Notes: generated by a model not told the origin, from the letters alone. 64,000 nucleotides of DNA from Acrocarpospora catenulata (GCF_018476525.1 NZ_JAHCST010000034.1:1-64000); one strand, 5' to 3'; numbered from the stretch's first letter, positions 8,812 through 18,060 are shown. Made by a program: numbers and translations.

Positions 8812-8832
8812 GGAAACTTTCCTTTTAGAAAG
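8812..8832. promoter_or_regulatory. Overlapping palindromes in chitinase upstream region
   Basis: GGAAA-C-TTTCC (8812-8822) overlaps a second dyad CTTTC-N6-GAAAG (8817-8832). They lie 10-30 bp before the chitinase start, so they look like an operator. They do not match the DasR-type palindrome known for streptomycete chitin genes. Confidence 0.5.
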
Positions 8833-8841
8833 GTTCCCCAC

Positions 8842-11400
8842 GTGCGCAGACTCGTTTCTCTCCTCCTGGGACTGGTTGTCACCGCCGTCCTGGCCAGCAC
8901 ACCCGCGCACGCGGCCTCCCGGCTCATCGCGACCTTTAGCCTGTCGGGCAACACCGGCAAGTTCGTGGTCGCCAATCCGGGAACCACCGCGGTCAGCGGC
9001 TGGTCGATCATCTTCGACCTGCCCGCAGGGGTCACCGTCAGCAACGCGCAGCACGCCACGACCACGCAGACGGGGACGCGGGTCAAACTCACCCCGGCGT
9101 ACTACATCGCCACCCTCCAACCCGGGCGGAACACCGAGCCGTACAGCCCGACGTTCACCCTCAGCTCCCCGGTCAGCCCGACCTCCTGCACGATCGCGGG
9201 CGCGGCCTGCGACGGCAGCGGCGACCCGCCTCCTCCACCGCCCCCGGTCGTGGCCGAGTACACCGTGACCGGCACCTCCGCCACCTTCGTCATCACCAAC
9301 AACGCCGCGACCTCGCTGACCGGCTGGTCGATCGTTTTCGACCTGCCCGCCGGGGTCACCGCGAGCAACGCCCAGCACGGCTCGATCAGCCAGAACGGGC
9401 GTACGGTGACCCTCACCCCCGCCCACTACAACGGAACAATCCAGCCCGGTCGCAGCACCGAGCCGTACAGCCCGTCCTTCACGCTCAGTACGGCGGGCGC
9501 GCAGCCGACCAACTGCCGGATCAACGACGTGAACTGCGACGGGTCCGCCGACACGCCGCCCGGCGCACCCGGCAACCTGACCTCGCCGGTCAAGACCACC
9601 CGGACGGTCACGCTGGCCTGGACGGCGGCGACGCCGGGCAGCCTGCCGATCACCGGCTACGAGGTGTACGGCGGCCCGGCCACGGTGACCACCACCGGGA
9701 CCTCGGCCACCGTTACCGGGCTGAACCCGAACACCGCCTACACCTTCACCGTCAAGGCAAAGGACCGGAAGGGCACGCTGTCGGCCGCCAGTGCCGCGCT
9801 GAACGTCCGTACCAACAATCCGGCCGATGACACGCAACCGCCGAGCGTGCCGGGGAACCCGCGGAGCACGGCCAGGACCTCCGGGAGCGTCACGCTGGCC
9901 TGGACCGCCTCCACCGACAACACCGGCGTCGCCAACTACGACGTCCTGGTGGGCGGCACGGTGGCCACCACGGTCATCGGCACCACGGCCACGGTCACCG
10001 GGCTCTCGCCGTCCACCGAATACACCTTCACGATCAGAGCGCGCGACAGCTACGACAACCTGTCCGCGGCCAGCGTGGCGGTGAAGGCGACCACCGCCGA
10101 CATCGTGGAGACCGGGTACGCCAGGGTCGGATACTTCGTGCAGTGGGGCATCTACGGGCGGCAGTACTTCGTCCGCAACCTCGACACCAGCGGGGCGGCG
10201 GCCAAGCTCACCCACCTCAACTACGCCTTCGGCAACATCGACCCGGTCAACCTGACCTGCCTGCAAGGGGTGACCAGGGGCACCACGGCCAACCCGCAGG
10301 ACCCCAACCAGGGCGACGGTGCGGGCGACGCGGATGCCGACTACGGACGTCCGTTCAGTGCCGCCCAGTCCGTGGACGGGGTCGCCGACACCGGGTGGGA
10401 GCCGCTCCGCGGTAACTTCAACCAGCTCAGGAAGCTCAAGGCCAAGTACCCGAATCTGAAGGTGCTGATCTCCCTGGGTGGCTGGACCTACTCCAAGTAC
10501 TTCTCCGACGTGGCCGCCACCGACGCCGCGCGCAAGAAGTTCGTCAGCTCCTGCATCGACATCTATGTCAAGGGCAACCTGCCGGTCGCGGGCGGAGCCG
10601 GTGGGCCGGGCTCGGCGGCCGGTATCTTCGACGGCATCGACCTGGACTGGGAGTGGCCGGGCGCGGAAGGCCACCCCGGCAACCACGTCAGCCCGGCCGA
10701 CAAGGCCAACAACACCCTGCTGATCGCCGAGTTCCGGCGCCAGCTGGACGTGCTGGGCGCGCAGACCGGCAAGCGCTACCAGCTCACCGCCTTCACCCCG
10801 GCCGACCCGGCGAAGATCGCCGCCGGCTGGGACCTGCCGGAGGTCGCCAAGTCGCTGGACATCTTCAACGTCCAGGGCTACGACTTCCACGGCGCGGGCA
10901 GCGACAACTCCTGGGAGCCGAACAGGACCGGGCACCAGGGCAACCTGTACGCCGACACCGACGATCCCTACAACTTCCACTTCAGCGTGGAGAACGCGAT
11001 CAACGTCTACACCAACGCCGGGGTCAACCCGCGGAAACTCACCATCGGCCTGGCCTTCTACGGGCGGGGCTGGCAGGGCGTCCCCGACGGCGGGAAGTTC
11101 GGCGAATGGCAGAACGCGACCGGGGCGGCCCCCGGCCAGTTCGCCGAGGAGGCGGGCACCCGCGGATACTCCAACCTGGTCGCCGGAGTTCCCGGCTGTA
11201 CCGTCCGGCATGACGAGCAGGCGGTCGCCACCTTCTGCCACACCGGCAACGGCGGGCAGTGGTGGACCTTCGACGACGCCTGGTCCATCGGGAGGAAGAC
11301 CGCCTGGCTGCGGAGCAGGAACCTGCTCGGCGCGATGATCTGGGAGATGTCCGGCGACACCGGCACATTGATGACCGCGGTGGACACGGGTCTACGGTAG
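8842..11400 (+). CDS. Secreted chitinase, GH18, CBM2x2-Fn3x2
   Basis: An 852-residue exported glycoside hydrolase. GTG 8842 is chosen because AGAAAGG lies 8 bp upstream and a signal peptide starts there (MRRLVSLLLGLVV, cleavage after PAHA). Order: two tandem CBM2 modules (about 26-125 and 135-235) joined by a polyproline linker, each with the SGWSI(I/V)FDLPAGVT core; two fibronectin type III repeats (about 238-325 and 332-420); and a GH18 barrel (about 425-850). The GH18 signature DGIDLDWEW near residue 600 supplies the catalytic DxxDxDxE acid, and SLGGW marks an earlier barrel strand. It hydrolyses chitin outside the cell by substrate-assisted catalysis. The final MIWEMSGD strand shows the domain is complete. 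Confidence 0.95.
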   Translation: MRRLVSLLLGLVVTAVLASTPAHAASRLIATFSLSGNTGKFVVANPGTTAVSGWSIIFDLPAGVTVSNAQHATTTQTGTRVKLTPAYYIATLQPGRNTEPYSPTFTLSSPVSPTSCTIAGAACDGSGDPPPPPPPVVAEYTVTGTSATFVITNNAATSLTGWSIVFDLPAGVTASNAQHGSISQNGRTVTLTPAHYNGTIQPGRSTEPYSPSFTLSTAGAQPTNCRINDVNCDGSADTPPGAPGNLTSPVKTTRTVTLAWTAATPGSLPITGYEVYGGPATVTTTGTSATVTGLNPNTAYTFTVKAKDRKGTLSAASAALNVRTNNPADDTQPPSVPGNPRSTARTSGSVTLAWTASTDNTGVANYDVLVGGTVATTVIGTTATVTGLSPSTEYTFTIRARDSYDNLSAASVAVKATTADIVETGYARVGYFVQWGIYGRQYFVRNLDTSGAAAKLTHLNYAFGNIDPVNLTCLQGVTRGTTANPQDPNQGDGAGDADADYGRPFSAAQSVDGVADTGWEPLRGNFNQLRKLKAKYPNLKVLISLGGWTYSKYFSDVAATDAARKKFVSSCIDIYVKGNLPVAGGAGGPGSAAGIFDGIDLDWEWPGAEGHPGNHVSPADKANNTLLIAEFRRQLDVLGAQTGKRYQLTAFTPADPAKIAAGWDLPEVAKSLDIFNVQGYDFHGAGSDNSWEPNRTGHQGNLYADTDDPYNFHFSVENAINVYTNAGVNPRKLTIGLAFYGRGWQGVPDGGKFGEWQNATGAAPGQFAEEAGTRGYSNLVAGVPGCTVRHDEQAVATFCHTGNGGQWWTFDDAWSIGRKTAWLRSRNLLGAMIWEMSGDTGTLMTAVDTGLR

Positions 11401-11487
11401 TGCGACGTGGCCTCTTCCAGGCTTAGCTGGTACGTCGACGGGCGTACCGTTCGCCACCGAGCGTCGAGCTAACGGCCAAGTCGAAAA

Positions 11488-11521
11488 AAGGCCCCGGGTC
11501 CCAGGGCGGATTCGGGGCCTT
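11488..11521. terminator. Bidirectional intrinsic terminator
   Basis: AAGGCCCCG (11488-11496) pairs with CGGGGCCTT (11513-11521). A run of six A on the left side gives a U tract on the minus-strand transcript. It separates the chitinase from the convergent SDR relic and should stop both. Confidence 0.75.
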
Positions 11522-11636
11522 CCGCGTCCCGTCTGCCATCGGCTGGTGAACGGTGCGGGAGACGGTGGGCGCATCATCGTCCATCCGGCCGGGCGGGAGC
11601 GGCGCTCGGTCCTGGGCCGAGCTGCGGTGATGGACC

Positions 11637-12124
11637 TCAGACGAGGACGGATCCGCCCGCGACGTCCAGGACGACGCCGCTGATCCAGGAGGCCGAGTCC
11701 GTGGCGAGGAATAGCGCGGCCTGGGCGACGTCCTCGACGGTGCCGAGGCGGCGGACGGGGTGGGACTCCACCAGGGCCCGCTGGATCTCGGCGGGGATCT
11801 GGCGCTCGTTGCGCTCCGTCATGATCGTCTCGGGTGCGACGCAGTTGACCCGGATGCCGTACGGGCCGGCCTGGGCCGCGAGGCCCTTGGTGAGGAGTTC
11901 TACACCCGCCTTGGCCGCGGCGTAGGCGAAGGGGGACTGGGGGGTGGGTCGGCGGGCCGCCGCGGAGGAGAGGGTGACGATGCTGCCGTAGCCGCGCTCC
12001 TTCATACCGGGCAGGAAGCTCTTGACCGTCAGGAAGGTACTGGTCAGGTTGGCGTCGATGCTGGCCTGCCAGCCCTCCTCGAGCTGCCGGTGACTAGAGC
12101 GACGCGGTTCTGAAGAGTGCTCAT
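11637..12124 (-). pseudogene. SDR family oxidoreductase, internally deleted
   Basis: The ATG at 12124 gives MSTLQNRVALVTGSSR, the start of a Rossmann fold with the first half of TGxxxGxG. That frame then stops at about 12044. The rest of an SDR continues in another frame, from EEGWQASIDANLTSTFLTVKSFLPG through SSAAARR, the catalytic YAAAK and the C-terminal DVAGGSVLV. About 80 residues (glycine loop to NNAG) are missing and the frame is shifted, so no functional enzyme can be made. The bases GGCAGCTCGAGG at the junction read sensibly in both frames, suggesting deletion through a short repeat. It overlaps the upstream membrane gene by ATGA. Confidence 0.8.
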
Positions 12125-12837
12125 GGGGCGGGCTCGCTCTTGCTCGTGGGGTTGGTCCGGGGGCGGGTGCGGGGCAGCAGGGCGGCGACGAAGATCAGCC
12201 ACAGGGTGCCGCCGAAGCGGACGACGGGGAGCAGGTAGGAGAAGCCGGAGGACAGGAGGGTCAGCTCGGCGACCATCCCGACGACGGCCAGGGCCAGTCC
12301 GGTCCAGGTGACGGCTCGCGGCAGCAGGCCTGCCATCAGTCCGGTCACGGAGATGCCGGCGGCGAACAGGGCGTACATGACCGCGTAGCCGGGGCCGCCC
12401 GAGATGAAGGACAGGTCGGCGAGCGCGCGGGCGAGTGCTGGGGAGGCGTCGGCGGGCAGGCGGCCGCCGGTCCAGGTGAACATCGCGGACAGGGTGGTGG
12501 CGCCGGCGGCCAGGACGCCTCCGACGAGGGTGATCGCCGACCCGGGCGCGGTGATGCCGAGCGCCCGGAGTCGCCGGTAGAGGATCGCGGCACATAGTGC
12601 GAGGGGTACTGCGGAGCCGAACAGCAGCAGGGCTCCGACCTTGATGGTGGTCGCATGGGTCTGGGCGTAGTGCAGGACCGCGGTGCCCGAGGCGTCGGGG
12701 TGCGGGGTGGAGCGGTTCACGACGACGTAGGCCACGGTCAGCGCGGCGAAGGCGAGGACGGGGGCGAGCAGGGGCGGCCCGGACTGTGGACGGCGGGTGC
12801 GGGCCGCCGAGCGCTGGAGGGCGGGGGCGACGGTCAT
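12121..12837 (-). CDS. Integral membrane protein, MarR-linked
   Basis: A 238-residue protein with about six hydrophobic helices (PLLAPVLAFAALTVAYVVV, VGALLLFGSAVPLALCAAILY, and four later ones) and a basic tail. ATG 12837 is preferred over 12897 because AGGAGG lies just upstream and the longer frame runs into the promoter. No motif gives a function; it may be a small stress or exclusion membrane protein. It was originally co-translated with the SDR behind it (ATGA overlap). A promoter with a MarR-type palindrome over its -35 lies directly upstream, so the divergent MarR gene probably represses it. Confidence 0.75.
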   Translation of the reverse strand: MTVAPALQRSAARTRRPQSGPPLLAPVLAFAALTVAYVVVNRSTPHPDASGTAVLHYAQTHATTIKVGALLLFGSAVPLALCAAILYRRLRALGITAPGSAITLVGGVLAAGATTLSAMFTWTGGRLPADASPALARALADLSFISGGPGYAVMYALFAAGISVTGLMAGLLPRAVTWTGLALAVVGMVAELTLLSSGFSYLLPVVRFGGTLWLIFVAALLPRTRPRTNPTSKSEPAP

Positions 12838-12867
12838 GGTTCCTCCTGGGTAACTCATAGGCAAACC

Positions 12868-12901
12868 ATAATGATTACAAAATGGAACGATTGTCAATCG
12901 T
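12868..12901 (-). promoter_or_regulatory. Promoter with MarR-type operator
   Basis: On the minus strand TTGACA (12892-12897) and CATTAT (12868-12873) are separated by 18 bp, pointing to the membrane protein. The perfect palindrome ACGATTG-T-CAATCGT (12887-12901) covers the -35, as expected for repression by the divergent MarR protein. Confidence 0.75.
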
Positions 12902-12914
12902 CTACCATGCGGCT

Positions 12915-13403
12915 ATGAGCATGAGTCGTGCGCACGAGGGCACGGAGTCCCGCGGCGGCGCCGCCTTCCTGCTGGCGCAACTGGGGGCGCACGGGGCCCA
13001 GCTGTTCGCCCAGCGGATCGCCGAACTCGACCTGACGCCCGCGCAGGCGGGACTGCTGCGCCTGCTGGGCCGTTCCCCGGGGCGAAGTCAGCGCGAGCTC
13101 GCGGACCAGCTCGGTATGCCGGCCAGTCGCTTCGTACCGTTCGCCGACAAGCTGGAGGAGCGGGGGCTGATCGAGCGCCGCCGGAACACCAGCGACCGCC
13201 GCCTGTACGCCCTCCATCTGACCGACAAGGGGCTGGAGCTGCTCGCCGAGCTCCGCAAGGCGGGCGCGGCCCACGAGCAGGAGATGTGCCAGGGGCTCAC
13301 CCCGGAGGAGCACCGGCAGCTGATCGATCTGCTCGGCCGCATGGCCCGGCAGCAGCAGCTGGCCCCTGGCGTGCACCCGGGGTACCGGTCAATTCGCCGC
13401 TGA
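12915..13403 (+). CDS. MarR family transcriptional regulator
   Basis: A 162-residue winged-helix regulator: ELDLTPAQAGLLRLLGRSPGRSQRELADQLGMPASRFVPFADKLEERGLIERRRNTSDRR carries the recognition helix and the DxR wing, and YALHLTDKGLELLAEL is the usual dimerisation helix. ATG 12915 is chosen because the alternative at 12882 lies inside the operator palindrome. It is divergent from the membrane protein at 12121-12837 and presumably represses it in response to a small phenolic or similar ligand. Confidence 0.88.
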   Translation: MSMSRAHEGTESRGGAAFLLAQLGAHGAQLFAQRIAELDLTPAQAGLLRLLGRSPGRSQRELADQLGMPASRFVPFADKLEERGLIERRRNTSDRRLYALHLTDKGLELLAELRKAGAAHEQEMCQGLTPEEHRQLIDLLGRMARQQQLAPGVHPGYRSIRR

Positions 13404-13501
13404 CCTGCGCGTCTTCCCACCATTGAACCGCGTACGACCGGGAATGGAACCACCACCGGACCTGCGCCGCGCCGCAGGCGAGGCCGGAATGGGGGGAAGC
13501 G

Positions 13502-15007
13502 ATGAAGGGGTACGACGTCGAGGGACCGGCACTGGAACTCGGGGCACTGGTGGGCGAAGACGGCACCGCCGATCCCGCGGAGCAGATCAGGATCGCCCTG
13601 GGCATGCTGAACCGGCACGGACTGGTGGCCGGGGCCACCGGAACGGGGAAGACCAAGACCCTCCAGCTCATGGCGGAACAGCTCGCGGCCCAGGGCGTTC
13701 CGGTCTTCCTCGCCGACATCAAGGGCGACCTTTCGGGGCTCGCCTCTGCGGGCACGCCCTCCGAGCGCGCCACCGGGCGTGCCGCCGAGGTGGGGCAGGC
13801 GTGGCATCCCGTGGCCTGTCCTGCGGAGTTCCTCTCCCTGGGCGGTCTGGGGCCTGGTGTGCCTATACGTGCGACCATGACCGCCTTCGGGCCGACCCTG
13901 CTCGCCAAGGTCCTCGGCCTCAACGAGACGCAGGAGTCGTCCCTTGGGCTGATCTTCTACTTCGCCGACAAAAACGGACTGCCCCTGCTGGACTTCAAGG
14001 ACCTCATCGCGGTCATCCGCTATCTGACCACCACTCCGGATGCGCTGAAGGGGATCGGCGGGCTGTCGGCGGCGACGGCGGGAGTCATCCTCCGCGCCCT
14101 GACCAACTTCGAGGCGCAGGGGGCGGAGGCGTTCTTCGGCGAGCCGGAGTTCGACGTGCACGACCTGCTCCGGGTGACGCAGGACGGCCGGGGGATGGTC
14201 TCCATCCTTGAGTTGCCCGCCGTGCAGGACCGGCCGCAGCTCTTCTCCACCTTCCTGATGTGGCTGCTCGCCGATCTCTTCGAGGTGCTGCCCGAGGTGG
14301 GCGATGTCGACAAGCCGAAGCTGGTGTTCTTCTTCGACGAGGCGCATCTGCTGTTCGACGGCGCGTCCAAGGCGTTCCTGAAGTCGATCACCCAAACGGT
14401 ACGGCTGATCCGGTCGAAGGGCGTGGGCGTGTTCTTCGTCACCCAGACGCCGAAGGACGTGCCGGCCGACGTGTTGGCCCAGCTCGGTGCGCGTGTGCAG
14501 CACGCCCTGCGCGCCTTCACCCCCCAGGACGCCAAGGCGCTCAAGGCCACCGTGTCGACCTTCCCCGAGTCCTCCTACGACCTGGAGCGGCTGCTCACCG
14601 AACTCGGCATCGGCGAGGCCGTGGTCACGGTCCTGTCGGAGACGGGCGCGCCGACCCCCGTGGCCTGGACGCGCCTGCGCGCCCCGCAGACGCTCATGGC
14701 GCCGTCGAGCCCGGACGTGATCCAGGGCGTCATCGCCGCCTCCCCGCTGCAGCAGAAGTACGGCACGGCGGTCGACCGCCAGTCGGCCTACGAGATCCTG
14801 TCGGCGAGGCTGGCCGCGCAACAGCAGACCGAGGCTCACGAAGCCCCGCGCGAGGCGGAGCGGCCCAGGGAGCAGCCGAAGCAGTCAGTACTGGAGGGCG
14901 TGCTGGAGTCCAAGGAGTTCCGCTCCATGGTGCGCTCGGCGGCGTCCACCCTCGGCCGGGAGATCACCAGATCCATCTTCGGCACCGCCCGCCGCGGCCG
15001 CCGCTGA
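13502..15007 (+). CDS. HerA-like P-loop ATPase, DUF853 family
   Basis: A 501-residue member of the DUF853/YjgR family of HerA-FtsK-like ATPases. The Walker A is GATGTGKTKT (about 42-51), followed by FLADIKGDLSGL, and the Walker B is LVFFFDEAHLLF (about 275-286). An arginine-finger/sensor segment FFVTQTPKDVPADVL follows, then QHALRAFTPQDAKAL. The C-terminal ~60 residues are charged and end in a basic tail. The cellular role of the family is not firmly known; it probably acts as a hexameric nucleic-acid or protein translocase. It stands alone, 98 bp after marR. Confidence 0.88.
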   Translation: MKGYDVEGPALELGALVGEDGTADPAEQIRIALGMLNRHGLVAGATGTGKTKTLQLMAEQLAAQGVPVFLADIKGDLSGLASAGTPSERATGRAAEVGQAWHPVACPAEFLSLGGLGPGVPIRATMTAFGPTLLAKVLGLNETQESSLGLIFYFADKNGLPLLDFKDLIAVIRYLTTTPDALKGIGGLSAATAGVILRALTNFEAQGAEAFFGEPEFDVHDLLRVTQDGRGMVSILELPAVQDRPQLFSTFLMWLLADLFEVLPEVGDVDKPKLVFFFDEAHLLFDGASKAFLKSITQTVRLIRSKGVGVFFVTQTPKDVPADVLAQLGARVQHALRAFTPQDAKALKATVSTFPESSYDLERLLTELGIGEAVVTVLSETGAPTPVAWTRLRAPQTLMAPSSPDVIQGVIAASPLQQKYGTAVDRQSAYEILSARLAAQQQTEAHEAPREAERPREQPKQSVLEGVLESKEFRSMVRSAASTLGREITRSIFGTARRGRR

Positions 15008-15060
15008 GCAGAGCACGCGGAGCCGGCCCGGAGGCCCATCAAGCCCAGGGCGCGTTTCCG

Positions 15061-16305
15061 TCAGCGGAGGGGGTCGAAGTCGGCCAGGGCGGCGGGTTGC
15101 TTGCCGGTAGTGATCTGCTCGGCCAGTAGCCGGCCGGTGATCGGCCCGTGCGCCAGGCCCCACATGCCGTGACCGCCCGCCACGTAGACGGTGGGAGCCG
15201 CCGTCGCGCCGATGAGCGGCCGTCCGTCCGGGGTGACGGGGCGGGGTCCCACCCAGACGTCGGTACGGTCCTCCCAGTGCACACCCCGCAGGAGGGGACG
15301 GGCGGAAGCGACGATGGTCTCCACCCGGGCCGGCACCTGCGGGGCATCCGGGTCGCGGAACTCCATGGTGCCCGCCACCCGCAGTCCGCCGTGGTAGGGC
15401 GTGCACGCGACCCGCACGTCGGGCAGGTAGATGGGGCCAGGGACGGGATGGTCGACAGGCACGGTGAAGGAGTAGCCGCGACCCGCCCGCACCGGGACGC
15501 GCACGCCCCACTGCCGGGCCAGGCGGGGCAGCCACGCGCCGGTGGCCAGAACCACCGCGTCGGCGGACAGGACGGTGCCCTTGGCGGAGCGGACGATCAC
15601 CTTACGGTCATCGGTGCGCACCTCGTCGACCTCGACGGCGTAAACGGTCGCGCCGCGTTGCATGACGGCTTTGCCCAGGGCGTGTACGAAGGCGCCCGGG
15701 TCGACGTAGCGCTGGCCGTCGATGCGTACCCCTGCCGTCAGTGCCTCGCCGGCGAGCGGGGCGTGCTCGGCGAGCCGGTCGCCCTCCAGCACGGTGTACT
15801 CCACCCGCTGCCCGATCGCCTGAAGTCTTCGCAGTTCGCGCAGCAGGCTCCCGGCCTGGCGGGGAGTGCGGAACCCGGCGGTGATCGGCGCCGCGACGAC
15901 GGGAGCGGACACGCCGTTGGCGGCGAGCACTTCGTAGGCCTCGACGCATTCGTCGTTGAGCGGCAGGTTGGCGCGTGCGGCGCGGGTCCAGGACGGCCAG
16001 CGACTGTTGGCGGCGAAGCGGGCCAGGAAGCTCCACAGACCCGGGTCGAGACTCGCGGGCACGTGCAGCGGCGCGGCAGGGTTCAGCAGCGAACGCAGGC
16101 CATAGCGCAGGACGGCGGGTTCGTTCAGCGGGATGGCCAGTCCCGGCGCGACCCATCCCGCATTGCCCCAGGACGCGCCGGCCGCCACGCCGCCGCGGTC
16201 GATCACGTCGACCTGGACGCCGCGCTCCTGCAGGAACCACGCGGTCGACAGGCCCACGATGCCCGCGCCCACCACGATCACCGATCGCGGCCAGTTGCCG
16301 ACCAT
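15061..16305 (-). CDS. FAD-dependent D-amino-acid dehydrogenase, DadA/DAO family
   Basis: A 414-residue flavoenzyme. The FAD-binding dinucleotide fold is at the N-terminus (SVIVVGAGIVGLSTAWFL followed by DVIDR). GASWGNAGWVAPGLAIPL is characteristic of DadA-like dehydrogenases, and the C-terminal PVTPDGRPLIGATAAPTVYVAGGHGMWGL closes the FAD site. It should oxidise D-amino acids (or a related imino acid such as a hydroxyproline isomer) to the keto acid, passing electrons to a quinone. ATG 16305 has GGAGG and AGGGG upstream; the longer frame to 16437 runs through an operator-like palindrome. It lies behind a PucR regulator on the same strand. Confidence 0.85.
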   Translation of the reverse strand: MVGNWPRSVIVVGAGIVGLSTAWFLQERGVQVDVIDRGGVAAGASWGNAGWVAPGLAIPLNEPAVLRYGLRSLLNPAAPLHVPASLDPGLWSFLARFAANSRWPSWTRAARANLPLNDECVEAYEVLAANGVSAPVVAAPITAGFRTPRQAGSLLRELRRLQAIGQRVEYTVLEGDRLAEHAPLAGEALTAGVRIDGQRYVDPGAFVHALGKAVMQRGATVYAVEVDEVRTDDRKVIVRSAKGTVLSADAVVLATGAWLPRLARQWGVRVPVRAGRGYSFTVPVDHPVPGPIYLPDVRVACTPYHGGLRVAGTMEFRDPDAPQVPARVETIVASARPLLRGVHWEDRTDVWVGPRPVTPDGRPLIGATAAPTVYVAGGHGMWGLAHGPITGRLLAEQITTGKQPAALADFDPLR

Positions 16306-16404
16306 TCCCCTACCTCCAACAGATACGAATGCCGGTGTCGCTAGCCAGCATGACCCGGGCGGCGCCTGGAGGCGTTGTGGGCGGACGACAATCGCGACGC
16401 CGCC

Positions 16405-16423
16405 GTTGTGCGTCCAGCACAAC
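16405..16423. promoter_or_regulatory. Inverted repeat upstream of dadA-like gene
   Basis: GTTGTGC-N5-GCACAAC has perfect 7-bp arms. It lies in the 140 bp between the PucR gene stop and the dehydrogenase start, so it is the likely binding site of that regulator. Confidence 0.65.
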
Positions 16424-16445
16424 GCCATCGGCGACACTCACCAGG

Positions 16446-18032
16446 TCATCGGCGGGGTTCGTCCTGGCAGGCGAACAGCATGATGGTCATGGCCAGGCGC
16501 TGGCGTGGGTCGTCCAGATCCAGGGCGGCGAGCTCGTCCATTTTGCGCAGCCGGTTGCGGACGGTGTTGGGATGCACCCCGAGTCGCTCGGCTGCCAGGA
16601 CGGGGTCGCCCTGGGTCTCCAGCCAGGCCAGTAGCGTGGCGACGAAGCGCGTGCCGTGGCGGGTGTCGTGCCGCCGCAGCGTGGCGAGCGGCCCGCGGAC
16701 CGGAGACCGGCCGGTACGCGCGGCCGCACGCAGCCGCCACAGCAGGATGTCGTCCCAGGACTCGTCGTAGGCGGGCGGGACGGCGCCGAGTCTGGAGCTC
16801 TCGTGCAGCGCCAGGCATTCGTCGGCCTCCTGGCGGCTGGCGGGCAGTTCCGCGACCTCCGCGGGCGCGCCGATCCCGGCCGTGACGCGCACCTGGGCGG
16901 GCAGTTCGCCGTACAGGGCTGTGATCCACTGCCGGGCCGCCTCGGCGTGCTCGGCCGGCAGGATGGTGTAGAGCGTGTCGCCGAGCAGCGTGCTGCGCCC
17001 GGGTCTGGACCAACCGAAGCCGGTGGTGGCCTGCTCGAAGGCCAGCAGCAGCGTTGCGTGGCGATCATCGGTGCTGTGCGCGCGGACCGCGATGACCCGC
17101 ATCGCCTGTGGTGCCAGGCCCAGCCGGCTGATCACCGTCGCGGCGTCGGCGCTGCCCTCCAGCAGCCGGATGACCAGGTCGGATTCCACCCGCCGCTCCA
17201 GGTCGGCGCTGGCCCGGGAACGCAGTAGGTGGAGGGCGACGGTGCGTGCGCCGTCGGCCAGGGCACGGTGACGGGCGCCGGTCAGCGGGGTGTCGCAGCT
17301 GACCCACACCGAACCGAGCAACTCGCGACCGGCCCGTACCGCCACCGCCATCCGCCCGGTCAGTCCGTTCTCGGCATCGGCGGGGACGAACACCGGCTCG
17401 TGCGTCGCCGCCAGGCGGGCGAACACTCCCTGTCGCTGGAGCAACTCGCGCAGCCGGTCGGGGACCCGCCGTCCGAGGATGGTCTCCAGCCGGGCCGGAT
17501 CGCCCGCCTCCTGGGAACGGGAGTAGGCCAGGACCCGCGAGTGCCGGTCCTCGATGGTCACCGCCCCGCCGATGACGTCGGCGAGGCTGTCGGCCAGCGC
17601 GAACAGGTCGGTTGGGCCGCGTCCGGAGGCGGTCTCGCGACTCTCCAGCACCAGCCCGTACACCACACCGGCGAGTTGGCTCCACGAGGCGACGGGGTCT
17701 GCCAGCAGCACCGCCACCCCGTGCCGGTCGCCGATCGCCGCGGCGTCCCGTTCGACGTCCGCGCCCTTCCCGCTTTCGGCGCCGGCGCTGTCGCCGACTC
17801 CGGTGTCGTCAGGGCGGACCAGGACCGCTGTGGCTTTGGCGGCGGCCGCCCACCGCACCGCCTCGGCGAGCGAGGAGGTGCCGACGGCCAGGAGCACGTC
17901 GCCCGCGACGTGGCGGTCGGCGGACTCCGGTATCGCCACGCTGTGCAGCCACGCCGAGCGGGGCACGGCCTGGCCGCACAGCCGCACGCCGTACCCGCCG
18001 AGTACGTTCACCAGGCGGTCCAATGTGATCAT
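16446..18032 (-). CDS. PucR family transcriptional regulator
   Basis: A 528-residue regulator of the PucR/CdaR type. Residues ~1-120 form the PucR ligand-sensing N-terminal domain (LDRLVNVLGGYGVRLCGQAVPRS ... GDVLLAVGTSSL). Residues ~150-290 are a GAF-like region, ~300-430 a CdaR-type degenerate GGDEF-like segment, and the last ~60 the PucR C-terminal helix-turn-helix (RHGTRFVATLLAWLETQGD, then AERLGVHPNTVRNRLRKMDEL). GGGAGCT precedes the ATG. It sits 28 bp behind the MreB-like gene and 140 bp before the D-amino-acid dehydrogenase, which it probably controls through the palindrome at 16405-16423. Confidence 0.9.
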   Translation of the reverse strand: MITLDRLVNVLGGYGVRLCGQAVPRSAWLHSVAIPESADRHVAGDVLLAVGTSSLAEAVRWAAAAKATAVLVRPDDTGVGDSAGAESGKGADVERDAAAIGDRHGVAVLLADPVASWSQLAGVVYGLVLESRETASGRGPTDLFALADSLADVIGGAVTIEDRHSRVLAYSRSQEAGDPARLETILGRRVPDRLRELLQRQGVFARLAATHEPVFVPADAENGLTGRMAVAVRAGRELLGSVWVSCDTPLTGARHRALADGARTVALHLLRSRASADLERRVESDLVIRLLEGSADAATVISRLGLAPQAMRVIAVRAHSTDDRHATLLLAFEQATTGFGWSRPGRSTLLGDTLYTILPAEHAEAARQWITALYGELPAQVRVTAGIGAPAEVAELPASRQEADECLALHESSRLGAVPPAYDESWDDILLWRLRAAARTGRSPVRGPLATLRRHDTRHGTRFVATLLAWLETQGDPVLAAERLGVHPNTVRNRLRKMDELAALDLDDPRQRLAMTIMLFACQDEPRR

Positions 18033-18060
18033 GATCAGCTCCCGACGAGTACGGCCCTCT

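Noticed and set aside
8809-11241. 810-residue ORF on the minus strand
   Set aside because: It is exactly antisense to the chitinase, with Val/Gly/Arg-rich low complexity and no domain; a GC3 shadow.
13088-14839. 583-residue ORF on the minus strand
   Set aside because: Shadow of the MarR and HerA-like genes.
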